A DNA stretch of 64,000 bases from a bacterium (lineage in GTDB: Bacteria; SZUA-79; Acidulodesulfobacterales; Acidulodesulfobacteraceae), in assembly GCA_021818985.1 (NCBI GenBank), contig JAKASO010000001.1, positions 62,001 through 126,000 on the forward strand. Reading direction: 5' to 3'. Position 1 is the first letter of the stretch. Each line of letters begins with the position of its first letter. This document shows positions 18,730 through 28,555 of the stretch, piece by piece. Below the pieces are notes generated by a model. It saw nothing but the letters and a program-made list of their open reading frames with translations, made no database searches and had not been told where the DNA came from. The position numbers and the translations under genes were made by a program.

Positions 18730-20054
18730 ATATTATAAATAGCGGCAACATCGTTTTTAATATAAATGAAGATTTAAATTTAAACCTTCCACAATCCAAA
18801 AAAAACAAGGCTAACTGCGCCGTAATTTCATCCGGCTGCAAATTAAATCAGTTTGAAACATCGCAATTCGAATGGCTATTAAAAAAATACGGATTAAATA
18901 TAATTGATCCTTACTCGAAGAGCTACGTGCCAATCCATTTATTCCTTGTAAACAGCTGTTCGGTTACGGAAAAAGCCGACATAGAAACCAAAAGGATCGT
19001 ACGGAAAATTAAAAAAAGGTTTCCAAAAAGTCAAATAATTTTAACTGGATGTTTTGCCCAGTTAAATAAAAATATTTATTTGGACGACCCAAAAATAAAG
19101 CTTTTAGATAACGAAAAAAAGCTTAAGATGCTAAATGAAGCCTCTTATAGAAACAAAAATAGCATAATCAATCAAAAAAGAGTAAGGGCTAATTTAAAAA
19201 TACAGGAAGGGTGTGAAATAGAATGTGCCTTTTGCATTATCCCCAAAGCAAGACCGGTTAAATGGTCTTTAGATTTTCACGCCGTTTTATCATCCATAAA
19301 AAAACTATCCGGTGCAGGCTACAAAGAAATTATACTTTCAGGCATAAATATCGGCTCATATGGGTCTTACGGCAAAAATTTCAAGGACATTTTATGCGAG
19401 ATAGAAGCATTACCTTTTCCCGTAAAGATAAGAATAAGTTCTTTAGATCCAATTTATATTGACGATGAATTAATCGGCATTTTCGGCAAGAGCAAAAAAC
19501 TTCAAAATCATTTTCATATTCCGCTTCAAAGCGCTAACGATAAAATACTTAAGGCTATGAAAAGACATTATACCTTTAATGATTATTCGGAACTCATAAA
19601 AAAAATAAATAATACGGTTAAAGACGCCGCTATCGGCACAGATATTATATCCGGCTTTCCCGGCGAAACGGATGACGATTTTCTCGAAACTGCAGCCAAC
19701 TTAAAAAAACTGAACATATATTATATACATGCGTTTTCATATTCAGACCGAACTGGAACGGAAGCCTTTAACTTAAAGCCGAAGATAAGACCGGAGACAA
19801 TAAAAAAAAGGACCGGTATAATAAGAAATATATCGTTCCAAAAAAAAATAGATTTTCATTTAAGGTTTAAGAACAGGGTGCTGGAATTTTTAAGCCTCAC
19901 CGGAAATAAAGCGCTTAGTTCCAATTATATACGGGCGGATGTTGATATAAAAACGCCGCCTTATTATCTTGAACCTAATATCTTATTTAAAGGTTTGATA
20001 CTCGATACACCCGAATTAACAAAAAAAGATAGCGTAATATGTAAAATAGTATGA
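18726..20054 (+). CDS. mtaB: tRNA t6A37 methylthiotransferase, MtaB family
   Basis: 442 aa radical SAM enzyme. N-terminal UPF0004 domain has the three cluster cysteines (SGCKLNQFET, NSCSVTEKAD, LTGCFAQ). The radical SAM motif is CEIECAFC near residue 163, followed by SGINIGSYG and SGFPGETDDDF. It adds a methylthio group to t6A37. TRAM domain residues at the C-terminus are weak. Coupled to mnmA by overlap and to rnc by a four-base overlap. Confidence 0.88.
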   Translation: MNIINSGNIVFNINEDLNLNLPQSKKNKANCAVISSGCKLNQFETSQFEWLLKKYGLNIIDPYSKSYVPIHLFLVNSCSVTEKADIETKRIVRKIKKRFPKSQIILTGCFAQLNKNIYLDDPKIKLLDNEKKLKMLNEASYRNKNSIINQKRVRANLKIQEGCEIECAFCIIPKARPVKWSLDFHAVLSSIKKLSGAGYKEIILSGINIGSYGSYGKNFKDILCEIEALPFPVKIRISSLDPIYIDDELIGIFGKSKKLQNHFHIPLQSANDKILKAMKRHYTFNDYSELIKKINNTVKDAAIGTDIISGFPGETDDDFLETAANLKKLNIYYIHAFSYSDRTGTEAFNLKPKIRPETIKKRTGIIRNISFQKKIDFHLRFKNRVLEFLSLTGNKALSSNYIRADVDIKTPPYYLEPNILFKGLILDTPELTKKDSVICKIV

Positions 20055-20746
20055 CCATAAACGGCATCGAAGATATGATAGGCTATAATTTCAAAGATAA
20101 AGGGCTGCTTGTAAAAGCGCTCACCCATAAATCGTTCGATGCAAACGAAAACTATGAGAGGCTTGAATTTCTTGGAGATGCTGTAATAAGTGCTATATGT
20201 TCGGAACTCGTATATATGAATTTTCCGATGCGAAACGAAGGAGAGCTTTCAAAAATAAAATCTGCAATCGTGAGCTTAAATACTCTATCGTCTATCGGCA
20301 AAAGCTTAAAGATAAACGATTTTATTAATATGGAAAAGGGTGAACTGCAGGCAGGCGGCAGGGGGAAAAAAAGGATTATCGGCAATGTTTATGAATCAGT
20401 GATCGGGGCTGTTTTTTTGGACTCCGGTTATGAATATGCCAAACAGGTATTTTTAGATCATCTGAATAAAACCGGCATACTTTCAAATATAGAAGTATTC
20501 GAAAATCCAGATTATAAGACAAGGCTTCAGGAGCTTGCCCAAAAAAGATTCGACACCGTTCCTAAATATTTTACATTAAATAAAGAGGGTCCCGCCCACA
20601 AGGTCGTTTTTACCGTGTGCGTTAAAATAAATAACAAAATTTACGGCTACGGAAGAGAACTTACAAAAAAAGCGGCTGAACAGATTGCCGCAGGTAATGC
20701 CTTAAAACACAAAGAATTCAAGGGATTAGATGACCAAAAAAAGTGA
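20051..20746 (+). CDS. rnc: Ribonuclease III
   Basis: 231 aa. Cleaves double-stranded RNA. Catalytic signature ERLEFLGDAVISA near residue 37 and the second acidic set in GNVYESVIGAVFLDSG. Double-stranded RNA binding domain from about residue 155 (NPDYKTRLQELAQ, GYGRELTKKAAEQIAA). Overlaps mtaB by four bases and der by 17. Confidence 0.95.
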   Translation: MTINGIEDMIGYNFKDKGLLVKALTHKSFDANENYERLEFLGDAVISAICSELVYMNFPMRNEGELSKIKSAIVSLNTLSSIGKSLKINDFINMEKGELQAGGRGKKRIIGNVYESVIGAVFLDSGYEYAKQVFLDHLNKTGILSNIEVFENPDYKTRLQELAQKRFDTVPKYFTLNKEGPAHKVVFTVCVKINNKIYGYGRELTKKAAEQIAAGNALKHKEFKGLDDQKK

Positions 20747-22070
20747 TTTTTTAGTTTTGCTCGCAGGAAGGCCTAATGTTGGCAAATCCACCATTTTTAA
20801 TAAAATTATGGGAACGGGTATCGCGCATACCTCAAAAAACGCCGGTACGACCATAGATATAAATATTAAAGCGGCTTCTTACATGGGAACAGATTTTTTG
20901 ATAGCGGATTCCGGAGGATTTAACATTGATCCGGATAACGAAATTGAAAAGAAGATCAAGGAGATAGTTTCTAAATATGCCGAAAAATCCGGTCTTATCC
21001 TTTTGGTTGTGGACTACAAAACAGGGCTTATTCCCGAAGACATGGAAATTTACAGGCATTTTATTAAAAGCCGCGCAAAAATATTTTTGGTAATTAACAA
21101 GGTGGATTCCATAAAAGACGTAGAAAATTCATTGTCCGAATTCTCCCGTATGGGAGGAATTAAAAAATTCCCGTTAAGCGCCGAAAATTCATTATGGTTC
21201 GATGAACTTTTAGATGCCGTTACCCAAGAAAAAAAATCGGCAGGCGTAATTTTTAATAAACAGAAGCAAAAAGCAAACGAAGAAACTATAAAAATTGCCG
21301 TCGTCGGCAAACCGAACAGCGGCAAATCCACTTACATTAATACGGTTTTAAAAGAAAACCTCGTCTTCGTTAATGAAAAACCGGGAACTACAAGGGATTC
21401 CATAGACATCGAAATAAATTATAAAAATAAAAAAATTATTTTGATTGATACGGCGGGCATCAGAAAAAGGTCCAAATTGAATTTTAATTCAGAAGGCTTT
21501 CAAAAACAGACGCTCTCGGCTATAAAAAGAGCCGATATCGTAGCTATTTTCATTGATATTTTAGAAGGAATCACCCATGAAGATTTATCGCTTTTAAAGC
21601 TGGCGAACACGGAAAAAAAACAATTTCTAATAGCGTTTACAAAGTGGGATCTTATTAATGACGAAGATAAAAAAATAAGCTTGAATAAAGAAATTGAACG
21701 TGGATTAAAAGAATTTGGAAGTTTTCCTTATCTTTTTATCTCTTCAATAAAAACTAAAAATATTTATAAACTGATAGACCTTTGCGCCGAGATCTATCTT
21801 TCGAGTTTAGTCAGGATTAAAACTGCCGAAATTAACAGGTTTATAACTGAGTGCAAAAACGACCCTAAAACTGGAAGACTTTTTCGTTATATAACGTACG
21901 GGGTGCAAAAAAAAGAGCATAATATGCCTGCTTTTATATTTTTTGCGGATAACAAAGGAAAAGTTTTCACGATAAAAGACATAAAATACATCAGAGATAC
22001 AATTAAAACCTATTTTGCGATAAAATCAAATGTAGAGGTATTGATGGAGTACAAAAAAAAAAGAAGATAA
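20730..22070 (+). CDS. der: Ribosome biogenesis GTPase Der (EngA)
   Basis: 446 aa with two tandem GTPase domains: G1 GRPNVGKST with DSGG, then G1 GKPNSGKST with DTAGIRKRSK. A C-terminal KH-like domain follows. Needed for 50S subunit maturation. Last gene of the plus-strand operon; converges on a minus-strand gene six bases away. Confidence 0.95.
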   Translation: MTKKSDFLVLLAGRPNVGKSTIFNKIMGTGIAHTSKNAGTTIDINIKAASYMGTDFLIADSGGFNIDPDNEIEKKIKEIVSKYAEKSGLILLVVDYKTGLIPEDMEIYRHFIKSRAKIFLVINKVDSIKDVENSLSEFSRMGGIKKFPLSAENSLWFDELLDAVTQEKKSAGVIFNKQKQKANEETIKIAVVGKPNSGKSTYINTVLKENLVFVNEKPGTTRDSIDIEINYKNKKIILIDTAGIRKRSKLNFNSEGFQKQTLSAIKRADIVAIFIDILEGITHEDLSLLKLANTEKKQFLIAFTKWDLINDEDKKISLNKEIERGLKEFGSFPYLFISSIKTKNIYKLIDLCAEIYLSSLVRIKTAEINRFITECKNDPKTGRLFRYITYGVQKKEHNMPAFIFFADNKGKVFTIKDIKYIRDTIKTYFAIKSNVEVLMEYKKKRR

Positions 22071-22075
22071 AAAGA

Positions 22076-22372
22076 TTACTTTATTTTTTTATTTAGTTCG
22101 TCTATTTTATTTTCCAAATTCTGCACCCGCTTTGCAAGTTCTTCTATATCGTACTCGGTTGCAAAATGCATTTCATCTAACAGAATATCGGATAATTTTT
22201 CTTTAAGTCCTTTAAGCATGACTTTCGATTCGTATGTAATGGTTTGAAGTATCTGCTCGGCTGCTTTCCTGCTTTCATCATCTGAAACATCTACATAATC
22301 ATCTAATCTTTCCTGTGCAATGATAGAAAATCCTTTGAGAGCCTTAAGAATTAAATTTATATTCCCTGACAT
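22076..22372 (-). CDS. Small coiled-coil protein (phasin/UbiK-like appearance)
   Basis: 98 aa, mainly helical, rich in Glu and Lys, with a C-terminal coiled coil (EELAKRVQNLENKIDELNK). This layout resembles small phasin-like or UbiK/BMFP proteins, but there is no diagnostic motif, so no function is assigned. The start is within 75 bases of the sdhE stop, so it may be cotranscribed as the last gene of the sdh operon. Confidence 0.65.
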   Translation of the reverse strand: MSGNINLILKALKGFSIIAQERLDDYVDVSDDESRKAAEQILQTITYESKVMLKGLKEKLSDILLDEMHFATEYDIEELAKRVQNLENKIDELNKKIK

Positions 22373-22446
22373 ATTTCCCTTTACTCTTTAAACTATTAAA
22401 GAACTATTAAAGAAAGACCGTATTAAATAATCTTATTCAAACAATC

Positions 22447-23328
22447 TTACTTTAGATTTATGTTAGCCATAACAGGCTTCAAAGACACATTGTGCCTCGA
22501 AAATCCCATCTCGGAATAGCTACCTCCAAGAGCAACGCCGATCAGCTGGGGTAAATGTAAAACAGGAAGAGAGAGCTTCTTGCCTATACTTTTTGCCGCT
22601 ACGTTTTGATATGTATCAAGGCTTAAATGGCACAAAGGGCACGGTGTTACCATAAGATCGGCTCCCTGCTCCTGCGCCTCAAAAATGGCATTACCGGATA
22701 AAGAGGTGGAAGATGCCTCGTCAATAAGGATAGTTTGGAAACCGCAGCATTTTGTCCTTCGGACATAAGATACCGGTTCACCGCCGACCGCTTTAATCAG
22801 CTCTTCAAAACCGGAGGGATTTTCGGCATCGTCAAATTTAATTACTTCGCTCGGCCTTAATATATGGCATCCATAAAATGGCGCAACTTTTATGCCGTTC
22901 AAACTATTGACAACGACATCTTTAAGTTTGTCCAAACCTATGTCATCCCTTAAAACATAAAGCAGGTGCTTTACTTTGACATTTCCTTCATATTTAAGCC
23001 TGATTTTAGAAAGATAGGCATTGGTTTTTTTCATCAAAGCAGGATTATTTTTAATCTCCTCATTAACCTCGCTTAAGGTAAGAGTGCAGGTATTGCATAT
23101 AGTAAGAATATCAAACCCGTTCTTTTCTGCAAGGGCTAAAGTCCTGCCGTTTATAAACAGTTTTAAATTAGCGTCAAAACCGTCTATAATGCCGCCGCCG
23201 CAACAGGATGCTTCGGGCATTTGAAGCAGGTTTATTCCAAGCTTTTCTGCAATGAATTTAGTCGCGTTATCTAATTCTTTACCGCTTTCCTGCGCAACAC
23301 AGCCCGGATAATATACATAAGTTATCAT
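22447..23328 (-). CDS. sdhE: Succinate dehydrogenase/fumarate reductase subunit E-type CCG protein
   Basis: 293 aa, HdrB-like with two CCG domains (C10, C42-C43, CNTC; then YGCH, TKCCGF, CPLC). In type-E complex II enzymes (Sulfolobus, Campylobacter MfrE) this protein replaces the membrane anchor subunits SdhCD. Its start overlaps the sdhB stop by four bases, making this role much more likely than a second heterodisulfide reductase. Soluble by sequence; amphipathic helices would attach it to the membrane. Confidence 0.85.
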   Translation of the reverse strand: MITYVYYPGCVAQESGKELDNATKFIAEKLGINLLQMPEASCCGGGIIDGFDANLKLFINGRTLALAEKNGFDILTICNTCTLTLSEVNEEIKNNPALMKKTNAYLSKIRLKYEGNVKVKHLLYVLRDDIGLDKLKDVVVNSLNGIKVAPFYGCHILRPSEVIKFDDAENPSGFEELIKAVGGEPVSYVRRTKCCGFQTILIDEASSTSLSGNAIFEAQEQGADLMVTPCPLCHLSLDTYQNVAAKSIGKKLSLPVLHLPQLIGVALGGSYSEMGFSRHNVSLKPVMANINLK

Positions 23329-24320
23329 TCTTCCTCCCGATCCAGCTCTTTAAAAGCAAGCCTTATATCGTCCATATCTTTTATAAGTTTAAGCTTAAGC
23401 GACGGGATTTTACCTTTAAGGCTGGCTCTGAAAACAACCGGCAGATCGTTCATAAGCCCCAACAAGCCCACCGTATCAATAGCAACCTTGACCTCATTGA
23501 GTCTTCCTGTTTTATTGATCGAATTGGCAATCCCGATAATATGTTTTGCGCCTTTAGAAAAGGTGATAGAATTTTTAATAGCCTTTTCATGAAGTTTAAC
23601 AATGGATTTTACCGGGGAAATACTTTTGGGGCAAAATTGTTCGCAAGCCTGACAGTGAACGCAGTCCCATATTCCATTAGGTTTTGACGCATTTACAAGA
23701 CGGGATCCATCTCTGTCGTTATCCCTCGGATCTTCGATATATCTGTATAATTTAGCAAGCGCCGCAGGTCCAAGATATTTTTTGTTTACAACCTCGGTGC
23801 CGCATTCCGAAAAACAACATTCGCATAAAATACAGTTTGGAGTATCGTTATTACCAGTTAAAGCCTTGAATTCGGATTTATGAAAGACAGGCTGGGTTAT
23901 CTTTTCCCCGTCTTTTAAGACATGAAATTTTTCATCGGGGCTGTTTTCCCTGATCCCGAGCAGATACGGCTTGATCTCATTTATCTTACCAAAAAAACTC
24001 TCCTGCTCGACAACAAGGTCGCGAACTACGGGTAAATTGCCAAGCGGTTCGACTTTTATTATGCCGAATTTTGTAATCTCGGAATTAACCTGTGTTTTGC
24101 ATGCCAATTTTGAAATGCCGTTTATTTTCATTGCACACGAACCGCATATAGCGCTGCGGCATGAACGCCTGAATGTCAACGAACCGTCAGTTTCGGATTT
24201 TATTTTCATCAAAGCGTTTAAAACGGTCATACTGGGAAAGCCATTTAGAATATAATCTTTATAATAAGGCTGTTTGTCAACTTCCGGGTTAAACCTATAA
24301 CTTCTAACCGTAAATTCCAT
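23325..24320 (-). CDS. sdhB: Succinate dehydrogenase/fumarate reductase iron-sulfur subunit
   Basis: 331 aa, longer than the usual 230-250 by a C-terminal extension after about residue 250, as in type-E enzymes. Cysteines for the 2Fe-2S cluster are C54, C59, C62 and C74. The 4Fe-4S and third clusters use CILCECCFSEC and CVHCQACEQFCPKS. It moves electrons from SdhA FAD to the SdhE subunit. Spaced 99 bases after sdhA. Confidence 0.92.
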   Translation of the reverse strand: MEFTVRSYRFNPEVDKQPYYKDYILNGFPSMTVLNALMKIKSETDGSLTFRRSCRSAICGSCAMKINGISKLACKTQVNSEITKFGIIKVEPLGNLPVVRDLVVEQESFFGKINEIKPYLLGIRENSPDEKFHVLKDGEKITQPVFHKSEFKALTGNNDTPNCILCECCFSECGTEVVNKKYLGPAALAKLYRYIEDPRDNDRDGSRLVNASKPNGIWDCVHCQACEQFCPKSISPVKSIVKLHEKAIKNSITFSKGAKHIIGIANSINKTGRLNEVKVAIDTVGLLGLMNDLPVVFRASLKGKIPSLKLKLIKDMDDIRLAFKELDREEE

Positions 24321-24419
24321 TGCCTAAAACTCCTTAAACTCAGACGATTTTACATAAGTCTTTAGTCTATTTATTAATCTATTTAATTTTAATTAATAAG
24401 TTTTATATTGATAAGTTAA

Positions 24420-26093
24420 TTAATAAGTTCTTGGTTGCGGCTTAAATTTTGTGATCTTAACCGGAGTAAAATTAAATTCTACTTTTCCTTTGCCGTTTAA
24501 TCTTGCCAATGTGTGTTTTAACCAGTTTTCGTCATCTCTTTCAGGAAAATCATTCCGGTAATGGGCGCCCCTTGATTCTTTTCTCAACACTGCGCCTCTG
24601 GCTATAACTTCAGCTATAAGCAGAATATTATTAAATTCAAAAGCTTCAATTATGTCGGTGTTAAAAAGTTTTGATTTGTCGTCCAACGCTATGTTCTTTG
24701 AACGTTCTTTAAGCTCCTCTATTTTTTTAATTGCATTTTCCATTAATGAGCGTTCCCTGAAAACGCCGACATTTTTTCTCATATCTTCCTGAAGTTCCGT
24801 TTTAAGTAGTCCATGTCTTTCGTTCCCTTTAGAATTCCTAAGCCGTTCAAAAATTTCCTCGTCTCTTTTTACAAGGGAGCCGTCAAAATCTCCGTAATCA
24901 ATATCTTTTATATATTTTGCTATGCTTATACCCGCTCTTCTTCCGAAAACAACGGTATCAAGCAAAGAATTGCCCCCAAGCCTGTTGGCGCCGTGAACGC
25001 TGACGCATGCGGATTCACCTGCGGAATAAAATCCCTCGACAAGCGTTTTTCCGTCGTTATCCGTTTTAATGCCGCCCATGGAGTAATGAGCGCCGGGCCT
25101 AATCGGAATAGGCTCATAAATCGGGTTTACCCCCTCAAAATCTATTGAAAGCTGAAGTATCTGGGGCAGCCTTTCCATTATCCTTTCTTTTCCCAAGTGG
25201 CGGACATCAAGAAGTATCGCACCGTCAACCCCGCGACCTTCGTTTATTTCAGTCTGCTCAGCCCTTGCCACGATATCCCTCGAAGCCAATTCCATAGCCT
25301 TCGGCGCATATTTCGACATAAACCTGACGCCCAGCGAATTCAAAAGATAAGCGCCTTCGCCTCTTGCACCTTCGGTAACAAGGATGCCAGTGCTTTTAAG
25401 CGTAGTAGGATGAAACTGGACAAATTCCATATCCATAAGCGGAACACCAGCCCTTAATGCAACAGCCATCCCGTCGCCCGTATTAATAAGAGCATTCGTA
25501 TTAGAAGAATAGACCTGACCGTAGCCGCCGGTTGCGAACAGGACAGCTTTTGCGGCAATCCCTTCAAATTTGCCTGTTTTAATGTCATATGTAACGACAC
25601 CCGTAACCCTGCCATTATTTACAGATAGACCGGTAACAAAATATTCATACAGAATTTTCGTTTTATATTTAAGAACATTATCAAACAATCCATGAAGCAT
25701 CATATGCCCTACTGCATCGGCATAATAACATGAACGAGGGAAACTTTGCCCTCCGAACGGCCTTTGCGCTATACCGCCCTCGTCGTTCCTGTTAAATATA
25801 ACCCCCATTTTTTGAAGGTCCAAAATATTTGCCGGCGCTTCGCTTGTAAGAATCTCGATCGCATCCTGATCGCCAAGATAATCGCTTCCTTTTACAGTAT
25901 CAAAGAAATGAGATTCCCATGAATCGTCTTTGTCAAAAGCCGCATTAACCCCGCCCTGGGCGGCGCCCGAGTGTGACCTTGTAGGATAGACCTTGCTGAC
26001 GATAATGGCATCTATACCATTTTTTCTTAATTCGACGCAGGCACGCAAACCAGCAAGCCCCGCTCCTACTATTACGACATCATGTTTTAGCAT
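24420..26093 (-). CDS. sdhA: Succinate dehydrogenase/fumarate reductase flavoprotein subunit
   Basis: 557 aa. FAD-binding VIVGAGLAGLRA at the N-terminus, covalent-FAD His41 in TRSHSGAAQGG, active-site segments GARGEGAYLLN and RPGAHYSMGGI. No Tat signal, so the enzyme faces the cytoplasm, unlike periplasmic MfrA. Direction (succinate oxidation or fumarate reduction) cannot be decided from sequence. First gene of sdhA-sdhB-sdhE; GAGG ribosome-binding site upstream. Confidence 0.94.
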   Translation of the reverse strand: MLKHDVVIVGAGLAGLRACVELRKNGIDAIIVSKVYPTRSHSGAAQGGVNAAFDKDDSWESHFFDTVKGSDYLGDQDAIEILTSEAPANILDLQKMGVIFNRNDEGGIAQRPFGGQSFPRSCYYADAVGHMMLHGLFDNVLKYKTKILYEYFVTGLSVNNGRVTGVVTYDIKTGKFEGIAAKAVLFATGGYGQVYSSNTNALINTGDGMAVALRAGVPLMDMEFVQFHPTTLKSTGILVTEGARGEGAYLLNSLGVRFMSKYAPKAMELASRDIVARAEQTEINEGRGVDGAILLDVRHLGKERIMERLPQILQLSIDFEGVNPIYEPIPIRPGAHYSMGGIKTDNDGKTLVEGFYSAGESACVSVHGANRLGGNSLLDTVVFGRRAGISIAKYIKDIDYGDFDGSLVKRDEEIFERLRNSKGNERHGLLKTELQEDMRKNVGVFRERSLMENAIKKIEELKERSKNIALDDKSKLFNTDIIEAFEFNNILLIAEVIARGAVLRKESRGAHYRNDFPERDDENWLKHTLARLNGKGKVEFNFTPVKITKFKPQPRTY

Positions 26094-26330
26094 TTATAGC
26101 CTCGTTACATTAAAAAAAATCATATTACATTAAGTACTTTTAAGGACTTAAATATACTGCCGGTAAAATCAATTATACATTATACAATATATAAAAAATA
26201 GTTACGAAATAATTACGAAAGGTTTGAATATTTTACAATAATTCAAACATTAATTTCAACAAAAAAATAAATAGAAATTGATAAAAATTAAACTTTTTTT
26301 CTAAAAAAATATGCCGATTAATTTTTTTAA

Positions 26331-26825
26331 TCAACTTCTTTTAGAATTATATTTGTAAGTTTCGCTTTTGCCGCCCTCTTTTCTAAGAAGGCAAATATCA
26401 GAGATCACCATTGATTTATCAATAGCTTTAAGCATGTCATAAATAGTAAGAGCGCAAATAGAAACAGCCACGAGGCTTTCCATTTCAACACCGGTTTTAC
26501 CTGATATTTTAACCGACGCTTTTATTGTTATACAATTTTTCTTCGTATCGGGTTCAAAACTAATATCGCAATTTTCAATATTTAAAGGATGGCATAACGG
26601 AATCAGTCCGGCTGTCCTTTTTGCCGCCATAATACCCGCTATTTTAGCAGTGGCAAATACATCCCCTTTCTTGCCTTCAGCGCTCACGGCCGCTTTAAGG
26701 CTTTGCGAAGACATAAAGATCTTGCCGCAAGCAACAGCTATCCTTGCAGTTTCGGCTTTTGAAGATACATCCACCATTTTTGGCATCCCTTTTTCATCTA
26801 AATGGGTCAATTTATTTTCCAGCAT
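26331..26825 (-). CDS. moaC: Cyclic pyranopterin monophosphate synthase
   Basis: 164 aa. Second enzyme of molybdopterin synthesis, working with MoaA. MVDVSSKAETARIA, the PLCHPL loop and GVEMESLVAVS are conserved. Strong GGAGG before the ATG. It lies about 10 kb from moaA, mobA and moeA on the same strand, with housekeeping genes between. Confidence 0.94.
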   Translation of the reverse strand: MLENKLTHLDEKGMPKMVDVSSKAETARIAVACGKIFMSSQSLKAAVSAEGKKGDVFATAKIAGIMAAKRTAGLIPLCHPLNIENCDISFEPDTKKNCITIKASVKISGKTGVEMESLVAVSICALTIYDMLKAIDKSMVISDICLLRKEGGKSETYKYNSKRS

Positions 26826-26890
26826 AAATCCTCCGCTTTATTTCTTAAAACCATGAAATTAAATAAATATAGACAACTTTACAACATTCT

Positions 26891-28507
26891 TTAGTCAAAC
26901 GACTTAAAATACCATCTCCTGATATTATAACCTATTCCTGCAGGAGCGGGTTTTATACCTTTGATTGTACTTTTTACAACCGGCATAGCCTGTGGTACAT
27001 ATAAATAGGTATAAGGGGAGGCTAATGCAAGCAGTTTCTGAATTTTAAAATAGTATTTCCTTTGTAGTTTCAAATTAAAAGTGCTTCTTGCTTTTTTAAA
27101 AAGCCTGTTAATTACCGGATCATCAAATGACGTAAAATTAAGCCCTTTAGGAACAATCTCGTTGCCGGAGAACATAGACGATGCATCGGCTGGATCCGGG
27201 GTGATCGTAAATCCCAGCAATACCGTCTGAAATCTTTTTTTCATTATAAACTCAGAGATTAAGGATGTCCATTCCATTACCCTTATATTAACCTTAATGC
27301 CGATCTTTTTGAGATTTTGCTGAATTATTTCGGCAGCAGAGAGCCTTTCCGGATTTCCCTGGGGGGTTAAAATGCTGAATTTAAAACGAGAGCCATCTTT
27401 CGTAAGCCGGCCATTTTTAAGCCACCAGCCTTTTTCTCCCAGTAAAGCAAGGGCCTTTTCCGGATTATATCTGTATTTTTTGACATTTCCGTCATAGTAA
27501 TACGTTCCCGGCATATAAGGACCGTAGCAATGCCTTCCGAGACCGAAAAGGGAACCTTTAATGATCTCTTTTTTATTAATGGCATAGCTCAATGCCTGCC
27601 TCACTTTGACACTTTTGAAAAGGGGATCGAGCAGGTTATATCCTAAAAAAGTGAAACTTAATGATAAGTGTAGGTATTTTTTAAATTCCATTCTAAATTT
27701 TTTACCGCTGCTCTCGTATGTGTATTGTATAGGGGTAAGTCCCATATAATCTATGCCTCCTGATTTTAACATAAGGAACATCGAAGAAAGATCCGGAACA
27801 ATTCTGTATATTATTTCTTTTATGCGCGGAGCGCCCCTAAAGTAGTGCGGATTTGCCTTTAAAATAATCTCGTAACCATGGATCCATTTATAAAATTCGT
27901 AGGGTCCGGTGCCGATAGGGTGACTTCTGAGCTTGGTCGTCAAAAGATCTTTTCCTCTAAGTAAAAATCTGGGCAGGATGCTTAATCCCCAGCTTGCCAG
28001 CGCCGGGGCATAAGGCTTTTTATAGGTAACCTGAAAAATATATTTGCCTATCGTCTCAGCCTTTTTCACCTTCAGGTAATCGCCAGAATACGCCGTCGGG
28101 GTGTTCGGATTTATCATAAGATGATAGGTAAAAAGGGCGTCCCGTGCAGTAAAGGGATGGCCATCCTGCCAAAGAACATGGCGATGCAGGTAAAAAGTTA
28201 TGGTCCTCCCGCCGGTTGTAATCTTCCATGATTTGGCAAGATCCGAAACAATTTTAAAATTCCTGTTATAACGAACAAGCCCGTCGTAAATCTGGGACGT
28301 AACTTCCGCAGTGGGGGCATCGGCAGCCATATTGCCAATAAGATTTGTAGCATCGGCAGAAAGCCCAATTATAAGAATATTTTTACCGCTCTTTAGCGCC
28401 TTATGTTCTGTTGCTACACGAGCGCAACCCGAAACAATGAATGGAATAACAAAAATAAAGAATATAAATAAACCTGTTATAAGCCTTTTATTTTTCATGA
28501 ACGGCAT
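26891..28507 (-). CDS. Peptide/nickel-type ABC transporter substrate-binding lipoprotein
   Basis: 538 aa, DppA/OppA class 5 binding protein. Lipobox VSGCARV after a hydrophobic N-terminus (about 10-27), so it is a lipidated periplasmic protein. The VLWQDGHPFTARDALFTYHL and FNLKLQRKYYFKIQK regions are typical. No permease or ATPase genes are adjacent, so partners are elsewhere or it acts alone. Peptides, nickel or other ligands are possible. Confidence 0.85.
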   Translation of the reverse strand: MPFMKNKRLITGLFIFFIFVIPFIVSGCARVATEHKALKSGKNILIIGLSADATNLIGNMAADAPTAEVTSQIYDGLVRYNRNFKIVSDLAKSWKITTGGRTITFYLHRHVLWQDGHPFTARDALFTYHLMINPNTPTAYSGDYLKVKKAETIGKYIFQVTYKKPYAPALASWGLSILPRFLLRGKDLLTTKLRSHPIGTGPYEFYKWIHGYEIILKANPHYFRGAPRIKEIIYRIVPDLSSMFLMLKSGGIDYMGLTPIQYTYESSGKKFRMEFKKYLHLSLSFTFLGYNLLDPLFKSVKVRQALSYAINKKEIIKGSLFGLGRHCYGPYMPGTYYYDGNVKKYRYNPEKALALLGEKGWWLKNGRLTKDGSRFKFSILTPQGNPERLSAAEIIQQNLKKIGIKVNIRVMEWTSLISEFIMKKRFQTVLLGFTITPDPADASSMFSGNEIVPKGLNFTSFDDPVINRLFKKARSTFNLKLQRKYYFKIQKLLALASPYTYLYVPQAMPVVKSTIKGIKPAPAGIGYNIRRWYFKSFD

Positions 28508-28555
28508 TAATTAAATTAATATAAATCGGTATGGTTATATGACCATCGCCACGCT

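Noticed and set aside
22447-23328. Second HdrB of a heterodisulfide reductase
   Set aside because: Four-base overlap with sdhB and the sdhA-sdhB context make SdhE of complex II the better call.
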